Source of the DNA: CALJTV01 sp034435835
GTDB taxonomy: Bacteria; Chloroflexota; Dehalococcoidia; GIF9; UBA5629
Length of the DNA stretch: 42,179 nucleotides
Assembly: GCA_034435835.1 (NCBI GenBank)
Contig: DAOTWF010000008.1
Coordinates: 1 to 42,179 of the forward strand
Reading direction: 5' to 3'
The position numbers were made by a program, and so were the translations under genes. This document shows positions 9,233-17,203 of the stretch, piece by piece; the first letter of the stretch is position 1; every line of letters begins with the position of its first letter. A model generated the notes under the pieces. The model did no database searches, was not told where the DNA came from, and saw nothing but the letters and a program-made list of their open reading frames with translations.

Positions 9233-9247
9233 CAGCCCCTCGGGCTG
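9233..9247 (-). other. Intercistronic hairpin between binding-protein and permease genes
   Basis: Perfect 6-bp stem CAGCCC/GGGCTG with a 3-nt loop, directly downstream of the binding-protein stop and before the OppB-type gene. There is no T-tract, so it is not an ordinary terminator. Hairpins at this place in ABC operons commonly protect the binding-protein mRNA so that it outnumbers the permeases; that role is inferred here. Confidence 0.5.
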
Positions 9248-9255
9248 TGTCACCG

Positions 9256-10998
9256 CTATTCGAAGTACCACAGATGGTAATTATAGCCCATATTCACCCC
9301 GGGCTCGATGCCCATGACATTCTTCTGGAAGCCACGGTTGGCTCTGTGAAATGCGATAAAGTTGACCGGTTGTTCTTCAGAAAGCAGGAGGGAAAGCTCG
9401 GCATAGATTTTCTGCCTTATTGTCTTGTCCAGTGCCTCCTTCGATTTGGCTCTGGCAAACAGCTCGTCGACCTTTGGGCTGGAGAAGCCCATGAAGTTAA
9501 GCCCGCCGTCTGAAGCGAAGAAGACGTGGCTACCGGAGGGCGCCAGCGGGTCGGTGCCAAATCCCATGAGGATGAGGTCCCACCGCTCCTGGCTTACCGC
9601 CTGTGGACCGTTGTTGTAGGCAGGCTCCTGTTTGGAACCGGGCACGGTGTTCATGACATACCCTCGGAGCAGGGTGGGCCAGGGTACCAGCTTTATCTCG
9701 GTCTCTATCCCCAGACCCAAGAGTTCCTTCCGTATAAAGAATGCCATGTCCTCTGCAGGCTTGCTGCCCACATTTACCACTAGGACAAACTGCAGCAGAG
9801 TACCATCTTTATTGGTGACCTTTATGCTGTTGTCCGCCTGTCTAATGCCGTAGCCAAGCCGGTATAAAGTTTCAGCGGCTTTCTGTTTATCGTAGAGCGA
9901 ATCGACACCATACTTCACTATACCTTCCTCTGTGTACCAGGGTGACACCTTGGGGATGAAGCTGAATGCTGGCTCGGCGAAACCGAGGAGGATATTCTGG
10001 GTGATGGCGTACTTATTTACTGCCATGGAGAGCGCCCGTCTCACCTCTTTGTGTTTCAGCCCTTCCCAGCCATTTGCCCTCTGGTTATAGGCGAGGATGG
10101 TATATCCGGATGTAGGGACGGTATAGACCTTGATGTGGGGCAGGCTCTTAAACTTGACAACTTGCTCTGGCTCGATGCCGGTATAGGTTATATCGCCGGC
10201 TTCAAGGGCTGCCTGTCTGGTGGCGGAGGTGCCGAAAAGTTTGACTACGTACTGCTCGAAGTAAGGGGCACCGACGTCTTTGCCTAAGTAGTAATCGGGG
10301 TTTCGTTCCACCACGAACCTGTCGTTGCGGTTCCATTCCTTGAAGCGATAGGGACCGAGGTTGCCGGTGTAGCTCAGGTTATTGAACTCGGGCGCCTGCA
10401 TGAATGCCTCGGCATTCCCTTCGTATTTCTGGGCTATATATTTGGGGTATGGGGTCAGGTCATAGAGGGTGTAGACGAACTCAGGGTTGACCGTCTTGCG
10501 GGTTATGGTGAAAGTGGTCTCGTTGACCACCTGGGGGGTGACGAACACCGTTGCTCCGTTGACCTTTTCCTGCCAGTCCCCCTTGTAGGGGTAGTTCAAC
10601 CAGTCGGAGAACATCAGATTCTTGAGAGTATATACATAGTCTTCGGCGGTGACCGGAGAGCCATCGCTCCATCTGAGGTCGTCCCTGATGGTAATGGTGT
10701 AGACCAGACCATCAGGTGATACTTCAATGTCTTTAGCCAGGCAGCGGAGCTGGATGTTAAAGTCGTTGTCATACGTTGCCAGCGAGTCCAGAGTATGTCC
10801 CACGTAGCTGAACGAGCTGGCGTCGGCAGCCAGGATCCAGTTGAGCGTCTCAGCATCGCCACCTGACTGCCCTTCGATGAAGACGCCCTTGACTTTAACT
10901 TCGCCTCCTCCATATCCGCGGGCGAAATATATGCTTCCTGTTACCAGACATACAGCAGCCAGTGCTGCGCAGGCGATGATCGCTGCTCTCTTTCTCAT
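9256..10998 (-). CDS. Peptide ABC transporter substrate-binding protein (SBP family 5)
   Basis: Extracytoplasmic solute receptor of 580 residues, first gene of the transporter operon. The N-terminus is a basic start followed by a hydrophobic helix (residues 5-25). No clean lipobox is present: C17 follows V, and C10 is too close to the start. The protein is therefore probably anchored by an uncleaved helix or cleaved after it. Family 5 marks are ETLNWILA near residue 54, LRDDLRWSDGSPVTAEDYVYTL-like text near 120, GPYRFKEW, FVVERNPDYYLG and VRRALSMAVNK. GGAGG lies before the ATG, slightly distant. Confidence 0.9.
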   Translation of the reverse strand: MRKRAAIIACAALAAVCLVTGSIYFARGYGGGEVKVKGVFIEGQSGGDAETLNWILAADASSFSYVGHTLDSLATYDNDFNIQLRCLAKDIEVSPDGLVYTITIRDDLRWSDGSPVTAEDYVYTLKNLMFSDWLNYPYKGDWQEKVNGATVFVTPQVVNETTFTITRKTVNPEFVYTLYDLTPYPKYIAQKYEGNAEAFMQAPEFNNLSYTGNLGPYRFKEWNRNDRFVVERNPDYYLGKDVGAPYFEQYVVKLFGTSATRQAALEAGDITYTGIEPEQVVKFKSLPHIKVYTVPTSGYTILAYNQRANGWEGLKHKEVRRALSMAVNKYAITQNILLGFAEPAFSFIPKVSPWYTEEGIVKYGVDSLYDKQKAAETLYRLGYGIRQADNSIKVTNKDGTLLQFVLVVNVGSKPAEDMAFFIRKELLGLGIETEIKLVPWPTLLRGYVMNTVPGSKQEPAYNNGPQAVSQERWDLILMGFGTDPLAPSGSHVFFASDGGLNFMGFSSPKVDELFARAKSKEALDKTIRQKIYAELSLLLSEEQPVNFIAFHRANRGFQKNVMGIEPGVNMGYNYHLWYFE

Positions 10999-11066
10999 TT
11001 ATTCACCAGCCTCCTTTTTGGCAGTTCCTTATCTTTTCTCTGCTTTGCCTGTTGTTTTACCGACTT

Positions 11067-11089
11067 ACCTGATTTAAAGCGGTTCAGGT
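11067..11089. promoter_or_regulatory. Inverted repeat upstream of the peptide transporter operon
   Basis: ACCTGA and TCAGGT face each other across 11 bases in the gap between the radical SAM gene and the transporter operon. The size and spacing resemble a repressor operator. No clear -35/-10 pair was found beside it, so the role is uncertain. Confidence 0.3.
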
Positions 11090-11120
11090 TAAGGTAGCCC
11101 TTATTGGACATGGCTATATC

Positions 11121-12293
11121 TCACAGGTATTTGTTCTTGAAGTTCTGGATGACCTTTTCCACGTCCTCCCCGGACTGCATCATCCGTTTTAGTGCTTCAT
11201 CGATGTGCTGGTGCTTAGCCGGGTCCTGGAGGTCGTCCAGCCTTTCGTACAGTCCCAGCCTCCGCCCCAGCTTGAAGTTCAGCCTCTCGTTTTCGGGAAG
11301 TGAGAGATATCTGGAGATGGTGGTGAGACAGTGGTCTCTGGCTTCAGGGAACTTGCCTTCCAGCTCTGGCAGCAGGTTTAAGATATGGTCGCTCTTGAGT
11401 TCACCGGTGAACTCAAGCCTAGAAATAAAATCGCCGATCTCAGCGATTATCTCGTCCTCCGACTGCAGTTCGAAGTCACCCGATTCCAGTTTTTTCCAGA
11501 GCGGCGTGTCAGGATGCACCTGAAGGGTGCGCAGTCTGATGTGGTCGGGGTTGATCTCGTTGAGCACCCTGGCGGTCTCCCTGGCGTGCTCGGCTGACAA
11601 TTTTCTGCCGCCTAGGCCAGGCATTACGTATTCACAGAGTGAGATACCGGCCTCTTTCACCTTTCTACCACCGATGATATGTTCCTCTGCGGTTGCCCCT
11701 TTGTCCATATAGGTGAGGACGGTGTCCGAACCGCTCTCCATACCGATGTGCAACCGTGATAAGCCGGCATCCCTTAGCTCCTTCAGTTCCTCGGGGGACC
11801 TCTTGGCAGCCGTTTTAGAGCGGGCATAGGAGGTGATCCGGGAGAGGCCCGGGAAAGCCTGTTTAAGAGCCGAGACCACTTTCACCAGGTCAGGCGTCCT
11901 CATTATCAGACTGTTGGCGTCCTGGAGAAAGGCTGTTGTGCCCCCTGCCCAGAGCCACAGGGCGACGTTGCGGACGCTGGCATTATGGGCATAGCTGTTA
12001 TAGATGCTGGCGGCTATTTCCCTGACCCTGCCCCCGTAGCCCATTTTCCAGGCGAGTCCCCTTATACCATCGGCGATGGCTCTGGCGGTCTCGATGTCCT
12101 TCACCACCTCGTCTGCGGGACGCAACTCAAACCTCTGCCCCTTGTACACAGGGCAGAACTGGCAACGGTTCCAGGGGCAGTTCCTGGTTGCTCTGATGAG
12201 CAATGAAAATGCCTCGCTCGGGGGCCTTATCGGACCCGCTTCGAAGTAGAGGTTAAGGCTATGCGTGTCTACGAGGTAATCTAGGCGCATCAT
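11121..12293 (-). CDS. Radical SAM protein, COG1032-like, function unknown
   Basis: A 390-residue radical SAM enzyme. The cluster motif is C39-x4-C44-x2-C47 in NCPWNRCQFC, the x4 spacing seen in one COG1032 branch rather than the usual x3. Later core features include the GGTTAF strand, LHIGMESGSD (the GxESG SAM-contact strand) and LCEYVMPGLGG. The C-terminal third is helical (about 270-390) and unlike methylthiotransferases: no TRAM or B12 domain. It is upstream of the peptide transporter on the same strand with a 122-bp gap, so co-expression is possible but not shown. The substrate is unknown. Confidence 0.8.
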   Translation of the reverse strand: MMRLDYLVDTHSLNLYFEAGPIRPPSEAFSLLIRATRNCPWNRCQFCPVYKGQRFELRPADEVVKDIETARAIADGIRGLAWKMGYGGRVREIAASIYNSYAHNASVRNVALWLWAGGTTAFLQDANSLIMRTPDLVKVVSALKQAFPGLSRITSYARSKTAAKRSPEELKELRDAGLSRLHIGMESGSDTVLTYMDKGATAEEHIIGGRKVKEAGISLCEYVMPGLGGRKLSAEHARETARVLNEINPDHIRLRTLQVHPDTPLWKKLESGDFELQSEDEIIAEIGDFISRLEFTGELKSDHILNLLPELEGKFPEARDHCLTTISRYLSLPENERLNFKLGRRLGLYERLDDLQDPAKHQHIDEALKRMMQSGEDVEKVIQNFKNKYL

Positions 12294-12333
12294 CTAATTT
12301 TAAACTTTAGCCATTCAAATTTCCAATTTCGGT

Positions 12334-12361
12334 TTGGAATCGGCAAGGGGGAAATGATAAC
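12334..12361 (+). promoter_or_regulatory. Candidate promoter of the HAD-nitroreductase pair
   Basis: TTGGAA (12334-12339), 16-bp spacer, GATAAC (12356-12361). It ends about 15 bases before the ATG, so the leader would be very short, and no good ribosome-binding site precedes that ATG. Confidence 0.3.
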
Positions 12362-12376
12362 ATTTTTCCGGGCAAA

Positions 12377-13015
12377 ATGGACAGGCTCGACGGAATAAAA
12401 ATAGTCTCTTTTGATGCCGAGGGTACCTTAGTGACCCCGGACTTCAGCTATTCCGTATGGTACGAGGCTATCCCTCAGAAATATGCTGAGAAATACGGCT
12501 TGGACTTTGCTACAGCGAGGAGGATCATAGAGGAGGAGTACCGGAAAGTGGGCGAGCAGAGACTGGAGTGGTACGATGTGCGGTACTGGTTTGGCAGGTT
12601 CGGTCTGGGGTCACATGAGCCGGTTATGGCGAGCTACCGACATCGAGTGTCATATTACCCTGAGGTCGGGGAAGTGCTCACCGAACTGAGCCAGCGGTAC
12701 ACCCTGATTGTGTCGTCAGGTTCCATGAGGGAATTCCTGTGCCTACTCCTTGAAGAAATAGAGCCATATTTCGGCAGGGTGTTCTCTTCGCTTTCAGACT
12801 ACCGGCAACTGAAGACACCGGAATTCTATTATGAAGTCTGTAAGGAGATGGGCGTACGCCCTGAACAGATTGTCCATGTCGGCGACAACAGGGAATTCGA
12901 TTTCGTGTCTCCCAGAAAGGTGGGTATACACGCTTTCCACCTCGACCGGAATGGACAGCATGAGGAATGTCTTACCAGCCTTGCCGAGCTAAGGCTATGG
13001 TTGGCTGGCCCATAA
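12377..13015 (+). CDS. HAD-superfamily hydrolase with atypical motif I
   Basis: A 212-residue HAD-like protein with an alpha-helical cap. Motif I is FDAEGT (D13 nucleophile, E15 where the acid/base Asp of DxD normally sits). Motif II is the Ser in IVSSGS, motif III the Lys in LKTPEFY, and motif IV is VGDNREFDF. Phosphatase activity is likely from the family, but D-to-E at the +2 position may lower activity or change substrate. It lies 28 bases before the nitroreductase on the same strand, so the two probably form an operon. The substrate is unknown. Confidence 0.8.
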   Translation: MDRLDGIKIVSFDAEGTLVTPDFSYSVWYEAIPQKYAEKYGLDFATARRIIEEEYRKVGEQRLEWYDVRYWFGRFGLGSHEPVMASYRHRVSYYPEVGEVLTELSQRYTLIVSSGSMREFLCLLLEEIEPYFGRVFSSLSDYRQLKTPEFYYEVCKEMGVRPEQIVHVGDNREFDFVSPRKVGIHAFHLDRNGQHEECLTSLAELRLWLAGP

Positions 13016-13043
13016 GCAGAATATTAAGGAAGGAGGCTTAGGG

Positions 13044-13604
13044 ATGAACGAGACGATCAAGGTAATTTTGGGCCGGAGGAGTATCAGACAGTATAAAGAA
13101 AAGCAGGTTGACGAGGCGGCATTAAAGGTGATAATGGAGGCTGCCATCCATGCGCCCAGCGCCATGAACGCTCAGCGCTGGTATTTTGCTGTGGTGCAGA
13201 ATAAGGCTCTGCTGGACAGGATGGTGGAGTCCGTCAGGGAGAACGTCATGAATTCTGGTCCCGAGGTCATGAAGCAGAGAGTCAGCGATCCCAGATACCA
13301 TACTTTCTATCATGCGCCCACGGTGGTGATGATATTCGCCGACGAGAAGCACCGCTTTGGGCAGATAGATTGTGGTCTGACTGCGGAGAACATCGCACTG
13401 GCGGCTGAGTCGCTAGGCATAGGTTCATGTGTTATGACCTCGCCGGGACTAGCATTCGCCGGGAGTAAGGGTGACGAGCTAAAGAAAGAGCTGGGTGTAC
13501 CCGAGGGTTACAACTTTATCTGCGCTGTAGCGCTGGGGTACATGGACGGCGAAAAACCAGCTACACCGCTCAGGAACAGGGAGGTTATCAAATACATCCG
13601 GTAA
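13044..13604 (+). CDS. Nitroreductase-family FMN oxidoreductase
   Basis: A 186-residue nitroreductase-like flavoprotein. The N-terminus carries the FMN-phosphate motif RRSIRQY, then APSAMNAQRWYF (the SxxNxQPW-type flavin contact). Near the C-terminus, SLGIGSCVM and the ALGYMDGEKP segment are typical of the family. Members reduce nitroaromatics, quinones or other small molecules with NAD(P)H; the physiological substrate cannot be told. AAGGAGG stands about 7 bases before the ATG, a strong ribosome-binding site. Confidence 0.9.
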   Translation: MNETIKVILGRRSIRQYKEKQVDEAALKVIMEAAIHAPSAMNAQRWYFAVVQNKALLDRMVESVRENVMNSGPEVMKQRVSDPRYHTFYHAPTVVMIFADEKHRFGQIDCGLTAENIALAAESLGIGSCVMTSPGLAFAGSKGDELKKELGVPEGYNFICAVALGYMDGEKPATPLRNREVIKYIR

Positions 13605-13614
13605 CTGGCTGGTC

Positions 13615-14547
13615 TTATAGCAGCCTTTCTACTGTGACCTTTGGCAGTAGCTTTTCCACGTCTTGCCGACGGCAGAGCTCGGTACCGGGCGTCAATGTGG
13701 CTGCTGTGCCGGCAGCGACTGCCCAGCGGCAGGCTTCCTCAAGGCTATAGCTCTGGCTCAATCTAAGGATCAGCCCGGCGAGGGCAGAGTCCCCGGCGCC
13801 CACGGTGCTGCTGACACGTACCCGGGGCGCAGTTATTTTTAGCACTTTTTCAATGGTGGCAACTATCATACCATGTTTTCCTCTGGAGATGGCTACGATG
13901 CCTATGCCTTGGTCAACCAGCGTTCTGGCAGCCTTTACAATTGCTGTCTCGTCCTTCAGCTCCGTGCCTAGCAGTTCCTCAGTCTCATGCACATTCGGTT
14001 TGATGATGTCAGGTTTTGCCTTTATGCCCTCTCTTAGCCACTGCTTGTCGGAGTCGAGTACGGTGTTTATACCATAATTCTTGGTGCCGATTATCAGCCT
14101 GTAGTAGATGTCGTCGGGGATGCCCGGGGGCACGCTGCCAGCAAAGACCAGGAACTCGGGCCTTTTCTTCATATTTCTCAATGTATCAACAAGTTCAGTT
14201 AGTTCTTCTCTGGAGATGTGGGGACCGGGAGCGTCGATTCTGGTCTGGCGGTTAGTCTTCAGGTTGGTGATGATGAAGTTGCTCCTTATCTCACCCTTAA
14301 TAGGGGTGAAATCGAATGGCACCCCCTGTTTTCGGAGCAGCCTTTTGAGCGTCTCGCCGGCGGCGCCGCCGATGAACCCGTAGGCTATAGTCTCGCCGCC
14401 GAGTTCGTGGACGACGCGGGAGACGTTTATACCTTTGCCGCCGGGGTCTTCACGAAAGCTGGTCCAGCGATTGGCTTCTTCTATTATCAGGTCTTCGACG
14501 GTGACTGTCCTGTCCAGACTGGGGTTCAGGGTTACTGTAGCAATCAT
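13615..14547 (-). CDS. PfkB-family hexose-phosphate kinase (1-phosphofructokinase / tagatose-6-phosphate kinase type)
   Basis: About 310 residues, ribokinase/PfkB family. It opens with MIATVTLNPSLDRT and has the substrate-binding GGKGINVSR motif, the FAGSVPPGIP segment and the C-terminal PfkB signature TVGAGDSALAGLI with the catalytic Asp. This subgroup (FruK, LacC, PfkB) phosphorylates fructose-1-P, tagatose-6-P or fructose-6-P; sequence alone does not decide. It is the third gene of an operon with a LacD-like aldolase and pyruvate kinase, which favours tagatose-6-P or fructose-6-P as substrate. ATG 14547 is chosen over the GTG two codons upstream because GAGGTGA is well placed for it and the family usually starts MIxTVTLNP. 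Confidence 0.85.
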   Translation of the reverse strand: MIATVTLNPSLDRTVTVEDLIIEEANRWTSFREDPGGKGINVSRVVHELGGETIAYGFIGGAAGETLKRLLRKQGVPFDFTPIKGEIRSNFIITNLKTNRQTRIDAPGPHISREELTELVDTLRNMKKRPEFLVFAGSVPPGIPDDIYYRLIIGTKNYGINTVLDSDKQWLREGIKAKPDIIKPNVHETEELLGTELKDETAIVKAARTLVDQGIGIVAISRGKHGMIVATIEKVLKITAPRVRVSSTVGAGDSALAGLILRLSQSYSLEEACRWAVAAGTAATLTPGTELCRRQDVEKLLPKVTVERLL

Positions 14548-14549
14548 GT

Positions 14550-15992
14550 TCACCTCACCTTTTCTACCTTCAGGAGGTTGGTGCTGCCAGGGACACCGAT
14601 GGGCACGCCGCCGGTGATGACCACAATATCGCCTTTCCCAGCCACACCTGTCCGCTTAGCCAGGCGGGCACCGCGGGCGAATAGGACTGTGAGGCGCGAG
14701 GGCTCAGGGAAATGGAAGGCACGCACTCCCCACGACAGTGAGAGCTGGCGCTGTGTGGCACGGTTCGGGGTGATAGCCAGTATGGGTGCTCTTGGGCGGT
14801 ACCTGGAAACGCGTCTGGCGGTGCTGCCTGAAGAGGTGAAGGCAACGATGGCGGCGGCACCAAGCTGGTGGGCGGTGTGACATGCAGCATAGCTGATAGC
14901 GTCATCGGTCTTCGGTTGTACATCCCTTCCTTTGCTCAGCAGGATTTCTTCGTGGGGCAGAGCGGCTTCAGCCTCCAATGCAATCTGTGCCATCATGGAG
15001 ACGGACTCAATAGGATAATCGCCTATCGCTGTTTCCTCAGAGAGCATGACGGCGTCCGCACCATCAAAGATGGCATTGGCAACATCGGTGACCTCCGCTC
15101 TGGTGGGGCGGGGGGAGCTGACCATGGACTCCAGCATCTGGGTGGCGACGATGACCGGCTTGCCCAGGCGGTTGCATTTTTTAATGATTTCCTTCTGAAC
15201 TACGGGTACCCTGGGCAGTGGGATTTCAATACCCAGGTCACCCCTGGCAACCATAGTGCCATCAGCTGCCTCCAGTATCTCGTCCAGATTGTCTAGGGCT
15301 TGCCGCCTTTCTATTTTGGCTATCACCGCAGGGATATTACTGCCCTGGCGTAGGAATTCCTTTACCTTCCTGACATCGGTCGCTTCTTCGATGAACGAGA
15401 GCGCCACAAAGTCCACCTCGTATTTCATCCCGAAGCGGAGGTGTTCCCAGTCCTCCTCGGTGATCGCCGGCGCATCCCAGTCAATGCCTGGTACGTTTAT
15501 GCCCTTTTCTTCCCCCAGTCTGCCACCGCTGACCACGATGCAGGTGACATCCGTGTCGGTGGTATCGATGACCTCCAGTTCTATGTCACCGTCGTCGAGG
15601 TAGACTGCGTCCCGTGGTTTCACCTTTCTGGGTAGTTCCGGCAAGCCCACGGACACTATATGTTCATTGCCCAAGAGTTGTTTGGTGGTCAGGGTGAACT
15701 TGGAACCCTCTTTGAGCTCGATAGCACCGTTTTTCAGCTTGCCAGTGCGGTTCTTCGGTCCCGGGAGGTCCTGCATGATGGCGAGGGGAAAACCAGCCTG
15801 TCTGGCTACCCTGCGCAGCGTCCTTATCATGGTGGCATGTTCCTTGTGGCTACCGTGGGAAAAATTGATCCTGGCAACGTCCATACCAGCGTTAAGCATT
15901 TCCCGGATGGTGTCAGCGGAGCTGCTGCTCGGTCCTATGGTGCAGACGATTTTGGTCCTGCGGTACGGCTTTGGTGGAATGTAAAAGCTCAT
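14550..15992 (-). CDS. pyk: Pyruvate kinase
   Basis: Converts phosphoenolpyruvate and ADP to pyruvate and ATP, the last step of glycolysis. At 480 residues it has the usual TIM-barrel, B-domain and C-terminal allosteric domain. Visible motifs: KIVCTIGPSS at the start, NFSHGSH, the phosphoryl-transfer Lys in VIAKIER, the MVARGDLGIEIP magnesium/substrate loop and VIVATQMLESM. The usual LDTKGPEIRTG strand reads QDLPGPKNRTG, a noticeable variant next to the active-site Arg. It starts 3 bases after the aldolase stop, and its own end abuts the start of the PfkB-family gene, so all three are cotranscribed. Confidence 0.95.
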   Translation of the reverse strand: MSFYIPPKPYRRTKIVCTIGPSSSSADTIREMLNAGMDVARINFSHGSHKEHATMIRTLRRVARQAGFPLAIMQDLPGPKNRTGKLKNGAIELKEGSKFTLTTKQLLGNEHIVSVGLPELPRKVKPRDAVYLDDGDIELEVIDTTDTDVTCIVVSGGRLGEEKGINVPGIDWDAPAITEEDWEHLRFGMKYEVDFVALSFIEEATDVRKVKEFLRQGSNIPAVIAKIERRQALDNLDEILEAADGTMVARGDLGIEIPLPRVPVVQKEIIKKCNRLGKPVIVATQMLESMVSSPRPTRAEVTDVANAIFDGADAVMLSEETAIGDYPIESVSMMAQIALEAEAALPHEEILLSKGRDVQPKTDDAISYAACHTAHQLGAAAIVAFTSSGSTARRVSRYRPRAPILAITPNRATQRQLSLSWGVRAFHFPEPSRLTVLFARGARLAKRTGVAGKGDIVVITGGVPIGVPGSTNLLKVEKVR

Positions 15993-15995
15993 ATT

Positions 15996-16991
15996 TCAGT
16001 AATTTCGGTACCAATCATCGCTGATTGTGGTGAGCAGGGAGCTGCCCAGATTTAGCTTGCGGTACCACGGCACACCGTATTTGGTGGTTATCTCCGTCAG
16101 TTCTTTGAGTCTGTCGACCACGGTGGTAGACAGGAACTTTACCCTTTCTTTCCTCTCGCTCATTGCCACTGCCTCCTGCCAAATGGCGCGACCGCCGAGG
16201 AATCCGGAGGCACCGGCACGGCAGGCAAGCTCCACTTCTTTGCGGAAAGCCGGATAGTCTATACCAGCGCTGAGTATCACCCAGGGCACCGTTGCCGCTT
16301 CATCAAGCTGGCGGCAGAGCCCCAGAAGCCTCTCTTCGTTGGCCTCGTAGTCGAAATCAGCCGGGAACTCCACTTTGAGCACGTCTACCGACAGCGGGGT
16401 TAGCTGTTGTACGGTATCGATAACAAGGCCTGGCTTCTTGGCGGCGAACTGTGCTGACCTAGGGTTTTCATCACCCAGGGCGTATGTTTTCGGTTCCACC
16501 AGAAAGGGGATGTCATATTTAAGGCATTCCCTAGCAACCCTCTTGATAGTGTCCCGTTGCTTTGCAGCCACCTTAGCAAGGTCGGGGCGGTAATAGACTA
16601 GCATTTTCACCGCAGAGGCGCCCATGCGCTTGATTTTCTCCACACTCCAGCCATCGAGCAGCCTAGTTATTCGCCCTTCAGAGGTGTCCTCATAGCCGGT
16701 AGCTTCGATGCTGACAAGCAAACCCGTGTTACGCGGTAGCACCCCACCGGCAATGCACTGCGGTGCGCCATAGATGGGGTCGAGGAGCACGGCGCTGGCA
16801 TAGGGGGCAAGCGCTGTGCAAAGGTCCAGCTTGTATTCAACCATCTGCTTATGGTCGGGCTTTTTGCCCTGTGCCCTTTCGACCATGCTCTGCAGCGAAT
16901 CGCGGTGATCCATGGCGCACATGGTGAACATGCCGTCACCGGTGGAAATCTGCTGCAACCCCCTTATTTTGCCAATGCTGAGTGTCCGCAT
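15996..16991 (-). CDS. LacD-like class I aldolase (tagatose-1,6-bisphosphate aldolase family)
   Basis: A 331-residue class I (metal-free, Schiff-base) aldolase. The N-terminal MCAMDHRDSL matches the ALDQRGSL motif of LacD, and K206 in DVLKVEFP is the expected Schiff-base lysine. ILSAGIDY and GFLGGRAIWQEAV form the C-terminal phosphate-binding strands. LacD enzymes cleave tagatose-1,6-bisphosphate to DHAP and glyceraldehyde-3-P and often also accept fructose-1,6-bisphosphate. It leads an operon with pyruvate kinase and a PfkB-type kinase, so here it may be the main glycolytic aldolase. A good promoter precedes it. Confidence 0.85.
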   Translation of the reverse strand: MRTLSIGKIRGLQQISTGDGMFTMCAMDHRDSLQSMVERAQGKKPDHKQMVEYKLDLCTALAPYASAVLLDPIYGAPQCIAGGVLPRNTGLLVSIEATGYEDTSEGRITRLLDGWSVEKIKRMGASAVKMLVYYRPDLAKVAAKQRDTIKRVARECLKYDIPFLVEPKTYALGDENPRSAQFAAKKPGLVIDTVQQLTPLSVDVLKVEFPADFDYEANEERLLGLCRQLDEAATVPWVILSAGIDYPAFRKEVELACRAGASGFLGGRAIWQEAVAMSERKERVKFLSTTVVDRLKELTEITTKYGVPWYRKLNLGSSLLTTISDDWYRNY

Positions 16992-17014
16992 TTGGTCCCG
17001 TAGTCCTATGCTAC

Positions 17015-17043
17015 ACTATAGCTTTTTGCTAACCGTATATCAA
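17015..17043 (-). promoter_or_regulatory. Promoter of the aldolase-pyk-pfkB operon
   Basis: On the minus strand TTGATA (17043-17038), 17-bp spacer, TATAGT (17020-17015). The predicted start near 17008 gives a leader of about 17 bases before the aldolase ATG. Confidence 0.65.
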
Positions 17044-17090
17044 GTATTTTTTCCGCCAAAAAGAAGGTATTGTTGGCTACTTTAAGGTTA

Positions 17091-17119
17091 TTGAGTACAT
17101 GGTGGGCTGGTGGTATACT
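17091..17119 (+). promoter_or_regulatory. Promoter of the PaaK-like ligase gene
   Basis: TTGAGT (17091-17096), 17-bp spacer, TATACT (17114-17119) preceded by TGG (extended -10). It is back to back with the aldolase promoter. The predicted leader is about 78 bases. Confidence 0.6.
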
Positions 17120-17203
17120 GAAGTCCACTTGCAGCCTTTGTCGGGGGCTTTATCGCAGTATCAGTTCCGGTAACGACTGTTGGTTAAATGGGGGACAGTA
17201 GCT

